DNA of 64,000 nucleotides from Acidocella sp. (GTDB lineage Bacteria; Pseudomonadota; Alphaproteobacteria; Acetobacterales; Acetobacteraceae): NCBI GenBank assembly GCA_026224875.1, contig JAMFRU010000056.1, positions 1 to 64,000 of the forward strand, read 5' to 3'. Shown piece by piece: positions 10,166 to 20,583 of this stretch (position 1 is its first letter; each line of letters starts with the position of its first letter). The notes under the pieces were generated by a model. It saw only the letters and a program-made list of their open reading frames with translations, ran no database searches and was not told where the DNA came from. The position numbers and the translations under genes were made by a program.

Positions 10166-11369
10166 CGAGGCGGTACGCCGTGTGCAGAGCGCGCACCGCC
10201 AATTCGGTGTATTTCGCCGCCACCAGTACGCTCACTTTTATCTCCGAGGTCGAGATGACCTGGATATTGATGCCTTCGTCGGCCAGCGTCTTGAACATCG
10301 TGCCCGCGACACCGGCATGGCTGCGCATGCCCACCCCGACCACGGAGATTTTGGCGACATCCTGATCGGAGCTGATTTCAGCATAGCCTATGGACTTCTT
10401 AGCTTCCTCAAGCACGGCCTGGGCACGCAAAAAGTCGGTTTTGCTGACCGTAAAGGTCATGTCGGTGGTGTCGTCCGCGGACACGTTCTGCACGATCATA
10501 TCGACATTGACATGGGCATCGGCGAGCGGGCCGAAAATAGCAGCAGCAATGCCTGGCCGGTCCGGCACCTGGCGCACGGTGATTTTGGCCTCATCCCGCG
10601 AATAGGCGATACCCGCCACGATTTCCTGTTCCACAACCTCATCCTCATCAACAACCATCGTGCCGGGTGCGTCCGTAAAGCTCGAGAGCACCTGCACCCG
10701 CACGCGCTCCTTCATCGCCAGCTCGACCGAGCGCGTCTGCAGCACTTTGGCGCCCACAGAGGCCAGTTCCAGCATCTCTTCATAGGTAATCTTATTCAGC
10801 TTACGCGCGCCAGGGACGATTCGCGGATCGGTTGTGTAAATTCCGTCCACATCCGTATAAATATCGCAGCGGTCTGCTTTCAGTGAGGCAGCAAGTGCCA
10901 CGGCCGAGGTATCGGAACCGCCGCGCCCGAGTGTGGTTACGCGGTTATCCGGGCCGATGCCCTGGAACCCGGCCATCACCGCCACCTGGCCTTGCGCCAT
11001 GCGGGAGAGCAGCTCCTCAGCTTCGATGCTCTGGATACGCGCCTTGCTGTGCTGCCCGTCGGTTTCGACCGCGACCTGCCAGCCCTGCCAGCTGCGCGCC
11101 TCAACCCCCAGAGTCTGCAACGCAATCGCGGTCAGCCCGGCGGTCACCTGCTCGCCGGTCGCCACCACCGCGTCATACTCGCGGGCGTCGAACATCGGGG
11201 AGAGCTCCTGGCACCAGCCGACCAGCTGGTTGGTGGTACCGGACATGGCCGAGACCACCACCGCAACCTCATTGCCGGCATCGACTTCGGCCTTCACCCG
11301 CCTCGCCACGTTTCTAATCCGGTCGAGGTCGGCCACCGAGGTGCCGCCGAATTTCATCACGATACGCAC
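10158..11369 (-). CDS. lysC: Aspartate kinase
   Basis: MRIVMKFGGTSVADLDRIRNVA, GRGGSDTSAVALAA and C-terminal ACT domains. Confidence 0.97.
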   Translation of the reverse strand: MRIVMKFGGTSVADLDRIRNVARRVKAEVDAGNEVAVVVSAMSGTTNQLVGWCQELSPMFDAREYDAVVATGEQVTAGLTAIALQTLGVEARSWQGWQVAVETDGQHSKARIQSIEAEELLSRMAQGQVAVMAGFQGIGPDNRVTTLGRGGSDTSAVALAASLKADRCDIYTDVDGIYTTDPRIVPGARKLNKITYEEMLELASVGAKVLQTRSVELAMKERVRVQVLSSFTDAPGTMVVDEDEVVEQEIVAGIAYSRDEAKITVRQVPDRPGIAAAIFGPLADAHVNVDMIVQNVSADDTTDMTFTVSKTDFLRAQAVLEEAKKSIGYAEISSDQDVAKISVVGVGMRSHAGVAGTMFKTLADEGINIQVISTSEIKVSVLVAAKYTELAVRALHTAYRLDA

Positions 11370-11461
11370 TATACTCTAACCCTACTCAAACCCTCGTGGA
11401 AAACTTGCCCCTATGATAAGCGGGGTGGGGCGTCACATAGCGGCGGAGCGAAAATTCGGCA

Positions 11462-12184
11462 ATGCAGACACATTCGGTCATCGATGCGGAAATAGCCCAG
11501 TTCAACGCGCTGGCGGCGCGCTGGTGGGATGAAACAGGGCCGATGCGGCCGCTGCATATGATGAACGGGCCGCGCGCCGGATGGGTTGGCGAGCGTATCT
11601 CCCGGCGTTTTCCTCTTGGTACGCGTGTGCTGGATGTCGGTTGCGGCGCCGGGCTGCTGTCCGAGGCTTTGGCCCGGCAGGGGTACGACGTATTGGGGCT
11701 GGATGCCGGGGTGGATGTTATTGCCGCAGCCCAGGCGCATGCAGTCCAGGCTCAAGCGGGGGGGCAGGGTCTGACCCTCGCCTACCGCAACGGTACGGCC
11801 GAGGCCCTAGCCGCCGAAGGGGTGACATTCCCCGTCATCACGGCGCTGGAGATTATCGAGCATGTGGCCGATCCGGTGGCGTTCCTCGGCAGTCTGGCCA
11901 GCCTGTTGGAACCCGGCGGGCTGTTGTTCCTCTCCACCCTCAACCGCACGCCCGCCTCCTATATGGTGACCAAGCTCGGCGCGGAGTATATTTTGCGCCT
12001 CCTGCCCGTGGGCACGCATGACTGGAAGCGGTTCATTACCCCGGCCGAACTGGGCCGGCACTGCCGCGCGGCGGGGCTGCGGCTCACAGACACAGCTGGG
12101 TTGTCCTTCTCGCCTCGTCTGCGCCGGTTTAACGTCGGCCGCGATTTGTCAGTTAATTACCTGGCTTTGGCACAGGCGAGCTAA
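11462..12184 (+). CDS. ubiG: Bifunctional 2-polyprenyl-6-hydroxyphenol methylase / 3-demethylubiquinol 3-O-methyltransferase
   Basis: AEIAQFNALAARWWDETGPMRPLHMMN and LDVGCGAGLLSEALARQGYDVLGLDAG. Confidence 0.95.
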   Translation: MQTHSVIDAEIAQFNALAARWWDETGPMRPLHMMNGPRAGWVGERISRRFPLGTRVLDVGCGAGLLSEALARQGYDVLGLDAGVDVIAAAQAHAVQAQAGGQGLTLAYRNGTAEALAAEGVTFPVITALEIIEHVADPVAFLGSLASLLEPGGLLFLSTLNRTPASYMVTKLGAEYILRLLPVGTHDWKRFITPAELGRHCRAAGLRLTDTAGLSFSPRLRRFNVGRDLSVNYLALAQAS

Positions 12185-12315
12185 CCCGCGGGCAGTTTAC
12201 TTTCCCGCCCGCCGCGATTTGGCGGCTCACAATGCAACTGCAGGTAACAATTAACAAAGTGTTGCGATTTAACTTGTAACAGGCATCGCGCCTTGCCTAT
12301 CGTAACGCCACCAGA

Positions 12316-14388
12316 ATGGGGGACGCGCACGTGACCGTTGATAATTTTCATCCGATTTATCGTGGCGTAAATTACGTCGGCGACGTCAATGGCTCGTTTG
12401 AAGCGGCCGATTCACTGGCCAGCCTTGAGGGCGATAACATCAATTCAGTCGCCATTACCGCCGATTTCGACATCGACCCGACAAACAACACGGTCGTCGA
12501 TGACGACGTGGCCGGCGGCTATACCGAGACCGATCCGCATATATTGGCCACGATCGAGGAGGCGGAGAGCGACGGGTTGACGGTGATGGTGCGCCCGCTT
12601 ATCGATTTCGTACCGGCGGATTATGACGCGGGCCCTAATCCGAACACCGCCGGCACAGATTATTACGCCACTGAATTCCGTAATTATTATAACCCTGGTG
12701 CCGCCGGCTCCGCCGGGGCGAATGCTTTCTTTGCCAGCTACGATAGCATGATCGTCGACCAGGCGAAGCTGGCCCAGGCCGGCGGCGCTCAGCTGCTCGA
12801 CATCGGCACGGAGATCGATCAGCTCACCGGCCCGGCCTATATCTCCTACTGGGACAAGATCATTACGGATGTGAAGGCGGTTTTTACCGGCAAGCTCACC
12901 TATTCCGCTTTTTGGGACGATAATCAGGGTTATTGGCAATATAATAATGATTTTTCGGCCGAGACCTCTTCGCAATACATCACCGGTGACACCTCAAACC
13001 AAGTCGATTTCTGGAGCCAGCTCGATTATGTTGGCATCGACGAATACGCGCCGCTGTCCGACATCATCCCGAAAAACGCCGCCGGTAATCCGAGCCTGCA
13101 GGACCTCATCAACGCCTGGATCGACAAGCCGGCTGCAGGTTCCCTCACCTATAACGTCACCGGCGGCAAGTCGCTGATCCAGTATTACGAGGGTCTTTCC
13201 GCCGTGATCGGCAAGCCTTTGCTCTTTACCGAAATCGGCTACGCCAATTCAACGGATGCCGCCGAAAATCCGGCCGTGCCCGGTTATGACATCAACGGCA
13301 GTGCGGATGGGGCGACTGCCGATGCGGCGCTCCAGGCTTTGCTGTACCAGGCGTTTTTCGACGCCTGGCAGGAGGACGGCGGTACCGGTGCGAGCAACAT
13401 AGACGGTGTGTTCATCTGGAACTGGGAGCCGAGCGAGAGCGGTAGCCCGTACTCCCTGACCTCTGGTGCTTTGCAGCAGGTCGTTGCAGGCTATGAACAG
13501 GCGGCGATGTGCTATCTGCATGGCACGTGCATCCTCACTGCAAACGGCGAAGTTTTGGTCGAGGGTTTGGCGGCCGGCGATATGGTGGCCACGCGGTTCG
13601 GCGGCATGCGGCGCATCGAATGGATCGGTCGGCAGAGTTTTGCCGGGCGGTTCGTGGCGGGCGACAAGGCGCCGGTCTGCATTCGCGCCGGTGCGCTGGG
13701 GCAGGGGGCGCCGCTGCGCGATCTGTTCGTCTCCCCCGGTCACTCCATGCTGCTGGGCGAGGTTTTGGTTCTGGCGCGTGACCTGGTGAATGGCGTGACC
13801 ATCACGCAAGATGTGCCGCCCGAAACGGTGCATTACGTGCAGCTGGATTTCGGCACGCATGATTGCGTGCTGGCCGAAGGCGTGTGGAGCGAGAGCTTTG
13901 CCGACGGCCCAGGCCTGCGCGGCAGTTTTCACAACGCGGCGGCATTTTTTCGCGCCAACCCGGGTTATGTGGAGCCCCCGCAGGTAGCACTATGCGCCCC
14001 GCGGCCGCTGGAAGGAGCGGTGCTGGAACAGGCTCTGCGCCCCGTTGCGGCGCGCGCGGCGGCGGCTTGCATGCCGGGCGCTTTGGCCGGCTGGCTGGAG
14101 CGGCTGCGGCCGGATGGTGTGCTGGAGGGTTGGGCCATGGACGCGGATCACCCTGCATTACCCGTCCTGCTTGAAGTCTGGCATGGGCAGACCCAACTAG
14201 GTTGTGTGCTGGCCTGCCAGAAGCGGGTTGATCTGCGTGAAGCGGGGCTGGGTTCCGGCAATGCGGGTTTTGTGTTTACCCCCCCGCACGGGCTGGACTT
14301 GTCCGGGCTATCTATACGCCGCGCCGCAGATGGCGCGGTCCTGCCGACCTTGCCCGAGTCTCGCGTGTTACAGACTTTGGCGGCCTGA
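12316..14388 (+). CDS. TIM-barrel glycoside hydrolase (GH113-like) fused to a Hint (Hedgehog/intein, Hint_2-type) domain and a C-terminal beta-sandwich-like domain
   Basis: Residues about 10-390 carry paired putative catalytic Glu motifs (DIGTEIDQL, PLLFTEIGYAN) and FIWNWEP. From Cys399: CYLHGTCILTANGEVLVEGLAAGDMVATRFGGMRRIEWIGR...LFVSPGHSMLLGE. Tail: DGVLEGWAMDADHPALPVLLEVWHG. Confidence 0.8.
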   Translation: MGDAHVTVDNFHPIYRGVNYVGDVNGSFEAADSLASLEGDNINSVAITADFDIDPTNNTVVDDDVAGGYTETDPHILATIEEAESDGLTVMVRPLIDFVPADYDAGPNPNTAGTDYYATEFRNYYNPGAAGSAGANAFFASYDSMIVDQAKLAQAGGAQLLDIGTEIDQLTGPAYISYWDKIITDVKAVFTGKLTYSAFWDDNQGYWQYNNDFSAETSSQYITGDTSNQVDFWSQLDYVGIDEYAPLSDIIPKNAAGNPSLQDLINAWIDKPAAGSLTYNVTGGKSLIQYYEGLSAVIGKPLLFTEIGYANSTDAAENPAVPGYDINGSADGATADAALQALLYQAFFDAWQEDGGTGASNIDGVFIWNWEPSESGSPYSLTSGALQQVVAGYEQAAMCYLHGTCILTANGEVLVEGLAAGDMVATRFGGMRRIEWIGRQSFAGRFVAGDKAPVCIRAGALGQGAPLRDLFVSPGHSMLLGEVLVLARDLVNGVTITQDVPPETVHYVQLDFGTHDCVLAEGVWSESFADGPGLRGSFHNAAAFFRANPGYVEPPQVALCAPRPLEGAVLEQALRPVAARAAAACMPGALAGWLERLRPDGVLEGWAMDADHPALPVLLEVWHGQTQLGCVLACQKRVDLREAGLGSGNAGFVFTPPHGLDLSGLSIRRAADGAVLPTLPESRVLQTLAA

Positions 14389-14706
14389 TTCACGGTATCG
14401 TGATATATTAAGTTCTCGTAAGTATAATTTTAAATTCTTCGCGGTAAACGTCTAATTTCAGAGATTCATTCTCTGTCTGTTGCTTAATTCAGTGAACCGC
14501 AAAAACTGGAGACACGGCGCTTCGTAACAGGATACCAGACAAACCGGCGAGACGCGGCTGGGTTGACGAAACGATATCGTAATATCTTGACTAAAAGTAA
14601 CTTCGTGCGCTGAATATGGCGTTTACAGCTCGCTGATCGGGCTTTGTTATCGACAAAGCAAAGCGGAAATCCTTACTATCCCAATGGGAGGCTTGGGGGG
14701 CAGAAT

Positions 14707-15852
14707 ATGTCGTATGATCTCGCCGCCCGCATGACCGTGTGGCGGCACCATTTACACAGTTATCCGGAGCTCTCCTGCCAGGAGACAGGCACGGCGGCCT
14801 ATGTGAGCGCCGAACTTGAGGCGCTGGGCATCCCGCATTGGGGTGGTATCGGCGGCCATGGCATCGTGGCGCAGCTGGTGCGTGGGCAGGGACGCAGCAT
14901 TGGCCTGCGCGCCGATATGGATGCGCTGCCCATAGCCGAGACCACCGGGGCCGTTTACGCCTCCTGCCACGCCGGGGTGATGCATGCCTGCGGCCATGAC
15001 GGCCACACCGCCTCGCTGCTCGGCGCCGCGCAATGGCTGCGTGACGATCCGGACTGGCAGGGTACCATCAATTTCATCTTCCAGCCGGCCGAGGAAGGTT
15101 TTGGCGGTGCTGAGGCCATGCTGGACGATGGTCTTCTCACCCGTTTCCCGATGAGCCAAATTTTCGGCTACCATAACTGGCCCGGCCTGCCGCTCGGCAC
15201 GGTAGCGCTGCATGCCGGCCCGGTGATGGCCGCCGCCGCCAATTTTGTCGTCACGCTGCACGGCCGCGCCGGCCATGCCGCCATGCCGCATCTCACCGCC
15301 GATCCGGTGCAGGGGCTGGCGCATCTCATTGTCGCCCTCAACACCATTCCGGCCCGGAATATCGACCCGCTGGAGGCCGGTATCATCTCCACCTGCACGC
15401 TCTCGGCCGGCGAGGCGCGCAACCAGATCCCCGATTCCGCCATCGCCTCCGGCACCATGCGTGCCCTTTCAGAGACCACGATGACCCTATTGCAGACCCG
15501 TCTCGCCGACCTCGCCCGGCACACCGCCGCGGCGCATAATCTTACCGCCGAGCTGAAGATTTTCAGTACCTTGGCTGCTACCGTTAACCACAGCGAAGCG
15601 GCCGATCTGGCTGAGGCCGCCGCCCGGGCAGCCGGGCTCCAGGTGCGGCGCGATCTGCCGCCTTCCATGGCGGCGGAGGATTTCGGCCGGTTTTTGCAGG
15701 ATATCCCCGGCGCGTATGCCTGGATTGGCAACGGCCCTTCGGCCTCGCTGCACAACCCGAATTACGATTATAACGACGAGCTTCTGCCGGTGGCGGCGCG
15801 CTACCTTACCGCCACCGCCAAGGCTGCCCTGGCCAAAAAGGCCTCAGCATGA
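14707..15852 (+). CDS. M20 family amidohydrolase (hippurate hydrolase-like)
   Basis: RADMDALPIAETTG, ACGHDGHTASLLGAA, FIFQPAEEGFGGAEAMLDDG, MAAEDFGRFL. Confidence 0.93.
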   Translation: MSYDLAARMTVWRHHLHSYPELSCQETGTAAYVSAELEALGIPHWGGIGGHGIVAQLVRGQGRSIGLRADMDALPIAETTGAVYASCHAGVMHACGHDGHTASLLGAAQWLRDDPDWQGTINFIFQPAEEGFGGAEAMLDDGLLTRFPMSQIFGYHNWPGLPLGTVALHAGPVMAAAANFVVTLHGRAGHAAMPHLTADPVQGLAHLIVALNTIPARNIDPLEAGIISTCTLSAGEARNQIPDSAIASGTMRALSETTMTLLQTRLADLARHTAAAHNLTAELKIFSTLAATVNHSEAADLAEAAARAAGLQVRRDLPPSMAAEDFGRFLQDIPGAYAWIGNGPSASLHNPNYDYNDELLPVAARYLTATAKAALAKKASA

Positions 15853-17057
15853 GCGGCGACGTCCCAACCGACGCTATGGGCGGCGCGTTCAGCAGGGTGG
15901 GGGGGCATGTTCCCACAGCCGCCAGTGCGGTGCGGCTGCGCGAGGAAACACGCGGGCTGACGGGCCTGGCCGCCATCATGGTCGAGGAACGTGTGCATCC
16001 GCTATGGGTGCGTGCCGGGACCGGCGATGTTGATCGCGCCATATCCATGCTCGACCCAGCGGCACGCGGGCTGAAATGCGCGCATGAGCCGCGCCGCATC
16101 GTCGAGATTGGAGCCGGTGCGGGCTACCGCGCCGTGGCGTTCGCCACCGAATATCCGGGGGCCGAAATCCTCGCCGCTGAAGCCGATCCGCAGCTGCGGC
16201 GTACCGGCCTGCTCAACACCCTCTCCTACGACAATATCACCTATGTCACCGCCGCGGTCAGCACCGATGAGGCGCAATACGGCTATTTCGACCGTGTTGG
16301 TCCGGAGGGCTGGCCCGCTTTGCTGGCCCATCCGGCAGGCACCATCAAGGCCCGCAAATTGGCGCAATTGCTCAGCTTCCACCGTTTCAGCGATGCCGAT
16401 ACGCTGATCATCACCCCGGATAGCGCCTCGGCGAAAATTCTGAGCCAGCCGTTGCCGCCGGCACTACGGCTCATCGCGGTGGAAACCGGCGGCAAGCCGT
16501 TGCCGGCCGATATGGCGCGCTGCTACCCGCTGGCCCAGTTCATCACCGTTATTTCCGGCGATTACGTGCTGCTGTACCGGCGCGGCCAGCAGCGCCTGCC
16601 CCCGGCCCCGCGCCCGGTGCCGGTATTGTCGGCCGACGGCCCGGCCCGCTTCTTCCGTACCGAGAATGTGGAGGACGATGGGTTCTTCCACCTCAGCGGC
16701 GGTGGTGTGCGCCTGCGCCCCAATGCGGCGGACGAACCGCCGGCACGCCTCACCCTCTCGGTGGAAATCCGCGACCATGCCGAATTGCAGGTCTCTTTCC
16801 GGGTGGCGGAGCAATCCGCGCCGGTCCGCTTCACGGTTAAAATCTTCACCGAAGCCGGCATGGTGCTGGCCTCCGGCAGCGAGGTTCTGCGCGATACCAG
16901 ACCGCGTGGGCTGGTGCTGGCCCTGCGCGAGCACCAGGGCCGCTGCGAGGTGGTTTTCACCACTGAAATGGCCGAGTGTGTATCTAATGCCGGCGGCGCT
17001 GCGAGTGTGGCCGCTGCGAGTGTGTGGGCCGAGATTATTTCCGCCAGCCTGATTTAA
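15849..17057 (+). CDS. SAM-dependent methyltransferase-like (FkbM-type) protein with an uncharacterised C-terminal domain
   Basis: RRIVEIGAGAGYRAVAFATEYPGAEILAAEADPQLRRTGLLNTLSY is a class-I methyltransferase nucleotide-binding pattern; no motif recognised in the last ~180 aa. Confidence 0.6.
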   Translation: MSGDVPTDAMGGAFSRVGGHVPTAASAVRLREETRGLTGLAAIMVEERVHPLWVRAGTGDVDRAISMLDPAARGLKCAHEPRRIVEIGAGAGYRAVAFATEYPGAEILAAEADPQLRRTGLLNTLSYDNITYVTAAVSTDEAQYGYFDRVGPEGWPALLAHPAGTIKARKLAQLLSFHRFSDADTLIITPDSASAKILSQPLPPALRLIAVETGGKPLPADMARCYPLAQFITVISGDYVLLYRRGQQRLPPAPRPVPVLSADGPARFFRTENVEDDGFFHLSGGGVRLRPNAADEPPARLTLSVEIRDHAELQVSFRVAEQSAPVRFTVKIFTEAGMVLASGSEVLRDTRPRGLVLALREHQGRCEVVFTTEMAECVSNAGGAASVAAASVWAEIISASLI

Positions 17058-17063
17058 CCCGGC

Positions 17064-17774
17064 ATGGAGTGGGAAGGCCCGGCGATCCTACTGGAAACGA
17101 GCCCCTATGGCGAAGGCGATGTGCTTGCCTCTGTGCTGACCGGGCAGGGGCTGTGGCGCGGGCTGGCCAAGGGCGGGGCCTCGCGCCGCCACGCCGCGAC
17201 CTGGCAGCGGGGCAATATTTTATCCGCCCGCTGGGTGGCACGGACGGAGAGCCAGCTGGGGGCGTTATCCGCCGAACTGGTCCGCCCTGTGGCGGCTTTG
17301 GCCATGCATGACGCGGCAACCCTTGCCGTTTTGAGCGCGGCCTGCGCTTTGGCCGCGGGGGCGTTGCCCGAGCGTGAGGAGATGCCCGCCAGTTTCGCCG
17401 GGCTGCTACGGCTGTTCGCCGGCATCGACATTCCGGGCTTTGCTTTGGCCGAATTATGCCGCTGGGAGGTCGTGCTGCTCAAGGAGCTGGGTTTCGGCCT
17501 CGATCTCTCGGGTGGCGGCGGCAACGACCCGTTGGCCTATGTCTCGCCGCGTACCGGCCGCGCGGTGACCTTCTCCGAAGCCGGGGAATGGGTGGAGCGG
17601 CTCTTGCCGATGCCTGAATTCCTCATCACCGAAGCCGAACCCAACCCGGCCGATTGCGTGGCTGCCCTGCGCTTGACCGGCCATTTCCTCGCCCGCGATG
17701 TGTTCGGCGCGCGCCACCGCCCCCTTCCACCGGCGCGGGCGCAGCTTTATGAAGCCCTTTCCGAAGGGCTTTAA
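17064..17774 (+). CDS. recO: DNA repair protein RecO
   Basis: MEWEGPAILLETSPYGEGDVLASVLT...GLAKGGASRRHA...ELCRWEVVLLKELGFGLDL. Confidence 0.93.
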   Translation: MEWEGPAILLETSPYGEGDVLASVLTGQGLWRGLAKGGASRRHAATWQRGNILSARWVARTESQLGALSAELVRPVAALAMHDAATLAVLSAACALAAGALPEREEMPASFAGLLRLFAGIDIPGFALAELCRWEVVLLKELGFGLDLSGGGGNDPLAYVSPRTGRAVTFSEAGEWVERLLPMPEFLITEAEPNPADCVAALRLTGHFLARDVFGARHRPLPPARAQLYEALSEGL

Positions 17775-17786
17775 GGGGGGCGCGAC

Positions 17787-20003
17787 ATGCCGATTGATCT
17801 TGGCGGGCAGATAGACGAGCTGGCGCTGGGCACCGCTTTATCCGAGCGCTACCTGGCCTATGCCCTCTCGACCATTATGTCCCGCTCGCTGCCCGATGTG
17901 CGTGACGGGCTCAAACCCGTGCATCGCCGGCTCATCTACGCCATGCACCAGCTGAAACTCGACCCGCGCTCGGGCTTCAAAAAATGCGCCCGCGTCGTGG
18001 GCGACGTGATGGGTAAATTCCACCCGCATGGCGATAGCTCGATTTACGAGGCGCTGGTGCGGCTGGCCCAGGAGTTCTCCTCGCGCTTCCCGCTCATCGA
18101 GGGCCAGGGCAATTTCGGCAATATCGACGGCGATAACGCCGCGGCCATGCGCTACACCGAATCGCGGCTCACCGAGGTAGCGGAGTTTCTGCTGCGCGGC
18201 ATTGATGAGAATGCGGTGGATTTCCGCGCGACCTATGATGGCGAGGAAAACGAGCCTGTGGTGCTTCCCGGCGCGTTCCCCAATCTGCTGGCCAATGGCG
18301 CCACCGGCATTGCCGTCGGCATGGCCACCTCCGTTCCGCCGCATAATGCCGGCGAGGTCTGTGCCGCCGCCCAGCATCTCATCGCCCACCCCAACGCCAC
18401 CACGGCCGAGTTGATGGTGCATATGCACGGGCCGGATTTCCCGACCGGCGGTGAGCTGGTGGAGGATGCAGCTACGATCTGCGCTGCTTACGAGACGGGC
18501 AGGGGCAGTTTGCGCACCCGCGCCAAATGGGTGCGTGAGGAGCAGAAACACGGCACCTGGGTCATCGTGGTTACCGAAATTCCGTATCAGGTGCAGAAAT
18601 CCCGGCTGATCGAGCAGATCGCTTTGCTGCTGGGCGACAAGAAACTGCCGCTGCTGGGCGATGTGCGCGATGAAAGTGCGGAGACCATTAGGCTGGTGTT
18701 GGAGCCCAAGGCCCGCACGGTCGATCCGGAAATGCTGATGGCCTCGCTGTTCCGCGCCACCCAGCTGGAATCGCGGTTTTCGCTGAACATGAACGTGCTG
18801 GATGGCCGCACCCCGCGTGTGATGGGGCTGAAGGCTATCCTGCGCGCCTGGCTTGACCACCGGCACGAGGTTCTGACCCGCCGCACCAACTACCGGCTCG
18901 ATGCCATTGGCAAACGCCTTGAGATTCTCGATGGCTACATCAAGGTCTTCTTGAATCTCGATGAAGTTATCCGGATCATCCGTTTCGAGGATGAGCCGAA
19001 AGCCATGTTGATCAAAACCTTCGAACTGAACGATATACAGGCCGAGGCCATCCTCAACATGCGCCTGCGCGCCTTGCGCAAGCTTGAAGAGATGGAGATT
19101 CGCAACGAGCACAAGAAACTCTCCGCCGAGCAGAAGGGCTTGCAGGGGCTTTTGAAAGATGAAGGCAAGCGCTGGATTAAAATCGGCGAGGAAATTGCCG
19201 AGGTCCGCGAGAAATTCGGCAAGGGCCCGCTGGGGAACCGCCGCACCAAAATCTCCGCTGCCGCACCCATGCTGGAAATCGTCGCGGAGGCGCTGGTCGA
19301 GCGCGAGCCTATCACCATCATCCTCTCGGAAAAGGGCTGGATTCGCGGGCAGAAAGGCCATCTCGCCGAGGGTGCCGAACTCAAATTCAAGGAAGGCGAC
19401 AAGCTCGCCCATCTGCTGCGTTGTGAGTCGACGGATAAGATCGCGCTGCTCGCCACGAACGGCCGTGTTTACACGCTGAAGGGGTCAGACATCCCGCGCG
19501 GGCGTGGTGATGGCCAGGCCATCCGCCTGCTGGTGGAACTGGCCAATGAGGATGGGATTCTACGCGTCTTCATCCCCGATATGGCGCAGAAATACCTCGT
19601 TGCCTCCACCTCCGGGCGCGGGTTTCTGCTGCCCGGGGCGGAGCTGGCTTCCGAGCGCCGTGCGGGCAAGACCATCCTCACCCTCCGGCCCGGGGAGGAA
19701 TGGGCCGCCTGCGTGCCGGCGCGCGGGGATCACATCGCCGTCATCGGCCAGAACCGCAAGCTTCTGGTGTTCCCGCTCGACCAGCTGCCGGAAATGCCGC
19801 GCGGCACCGGCGTGCAATTGCAGAAATACAAGGATGGCGGGCTGGCCGACATTAAAACCTTTGCCATGGCCGAGGGCTTGAGCTGGCGCATCGGCGAGAA
19901 AACGCGCACCGAAACGAAGCTGACGGAATGGCTGGGCGCGCGTGCCGCCGCCGGCCGCCTGCCGCCCAATGGGTTTCCGCGCAGCAATAAGTTTGGTGAT
20001 TAG
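17787..20003 (+). CDS. parC: DNA topoisomerase IV subunit A
   Basis: [57 protein letters not shown]; 738 aa without the long CTD repeats of GyrA. Confidence 0.96.
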   Translation: MPIDLGGQIDELALGTALSERYLAYALSTIMSRSLPDVRDGLKPVHRRLIYAMHQLKLDPRSGFKKCARVVGDVMGKFHPHGDSSIYEALVRLAQEFSSRFPLIEGQGNFGNIDGDNAAAMRYTESRLTEVAEFLLRGIDENAVDFRATYDGEENEPVVLPGAFPNLLANGATGIAVGMATSVPPHNAGEVCAAAQHLIAHPNATTAELMVHMHGPDFPTGGELVEDAATICAAYETGRGSLRTRAKWVREEQKHGTWVIVVTEIPYQVQKSRLIEQIALLLGDKKLPLLGDVRDESAETIRLVLEPKARTVDPEMLMASLFRATQLESRFSLNMNVLDGRTPRVMGLKAILRAWLDHRHEVLTRRTNYRLDAIGKRLEILDGYIKVFLNLDEVIRIIRFEDEPKAMLIKTFELNDIQAEAILNMRLRALRKLEEMEIRNEHKKLSAEQKGLQGLLKDEGKRWIKIGEEIAEVREKFGKGPLGNRRTKISAAAPMLEIVAEALVEREPITIILSEKGWIRGQKGHLAEGAELKFKEGDKLAHLLRCESTDKIALLATNGRVYTLKGSDIPRGRGDGQAIRLLVELANEDGILRVFIPDMAQKYLVASTSGRGFLLPGAELASERRAGKTILTLRPGEEWAACVPARGDHIAVIGQNRKLLVFPLDQLPEMPRGTGVQLQKYKDGGLADIKTFAMAEGLSWRIGEKTRTETKLTEWLGARAAAGRLPPNGFPRSNKFGD

Positions 20004-20126
20004 GTAACGGCCTGATTAAGTTTTCTCAGGGTGGGCTCGTTGCCATAATTTTGTACCGTTTGCCGGGGCAGCAAGCCGTCTGGGTGAATTGCCCGTGGTC
20101 CCACCCTTTGCAGTCACGAGGGAAAT

Positions 20127-20447
20127 ATGACGACACGCCGAATTTTTGCGAAATCGCTTTTGGGCGCGGCCTGTGCCGCGGGCTTTGGTACCGCGGCCTC
20201 CGCGCAACCCATGCCGCCCTATCCGCCGGGCTGGCGCGCTCCGCCGCCGCGGCGCTACGAGGCGGTTCCGCCGCCGCCTGGTGCCAGTTATGTCTGGGTG
20301 CCCGGCCATTGGCGCTGGAATGGTTACCGCTACATCTGGATCGGCGGCCGTTACGATGTCCGCAGGAACAGCTGGCACCATTGGGTCGACGGCCGTTGGG
20401 TCGTGGTAAACGGCCGCTGGGTCTGGCTAGACGGCCACTGGTCGTAA
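20127..20447 (+). CDS. YXWGXW-type secreted Trp/Tyr-rich repeat protein
   Basis: TAT/Sec-like N-terminus MTTRRIFAKSLLGAACAAGFGTAASA, then WVPGHWRWNGYRYIWIGGRY...VDGRWVVVNGRWVWLDGHWS. Confidence 0.8.
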   Translation: MTTRRIFAKSLLGAACAAGFGTAASAQPMPPYPPGWRAPPPRRYEAVPPPPGASYVWVPGHWRWNGYRYIWIGGRYDVRRNSWHHWVDGRWVVVNGRWVWLDGHWS

Positions 20448-20583
20448 AACGCGTTCTGGCGGCTCGTAAACGCGTTCTGGTGGCCGATTGGCACGGTCTG
20501 GCTGCGCTTCCGGTGCTCGCGTACAAGGGTACGCTCCGCGCCGGTTCTCACCAGACCGCACCACTCGACTCGCCATAACGCGT

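Noticed and set aside
17838-19412. 524-aa minus-strand ORF
   Set aside because: Lies entirely antisense to parC; composition is that of a reverse-frame shadow ORF in GC-rich coding DNA.
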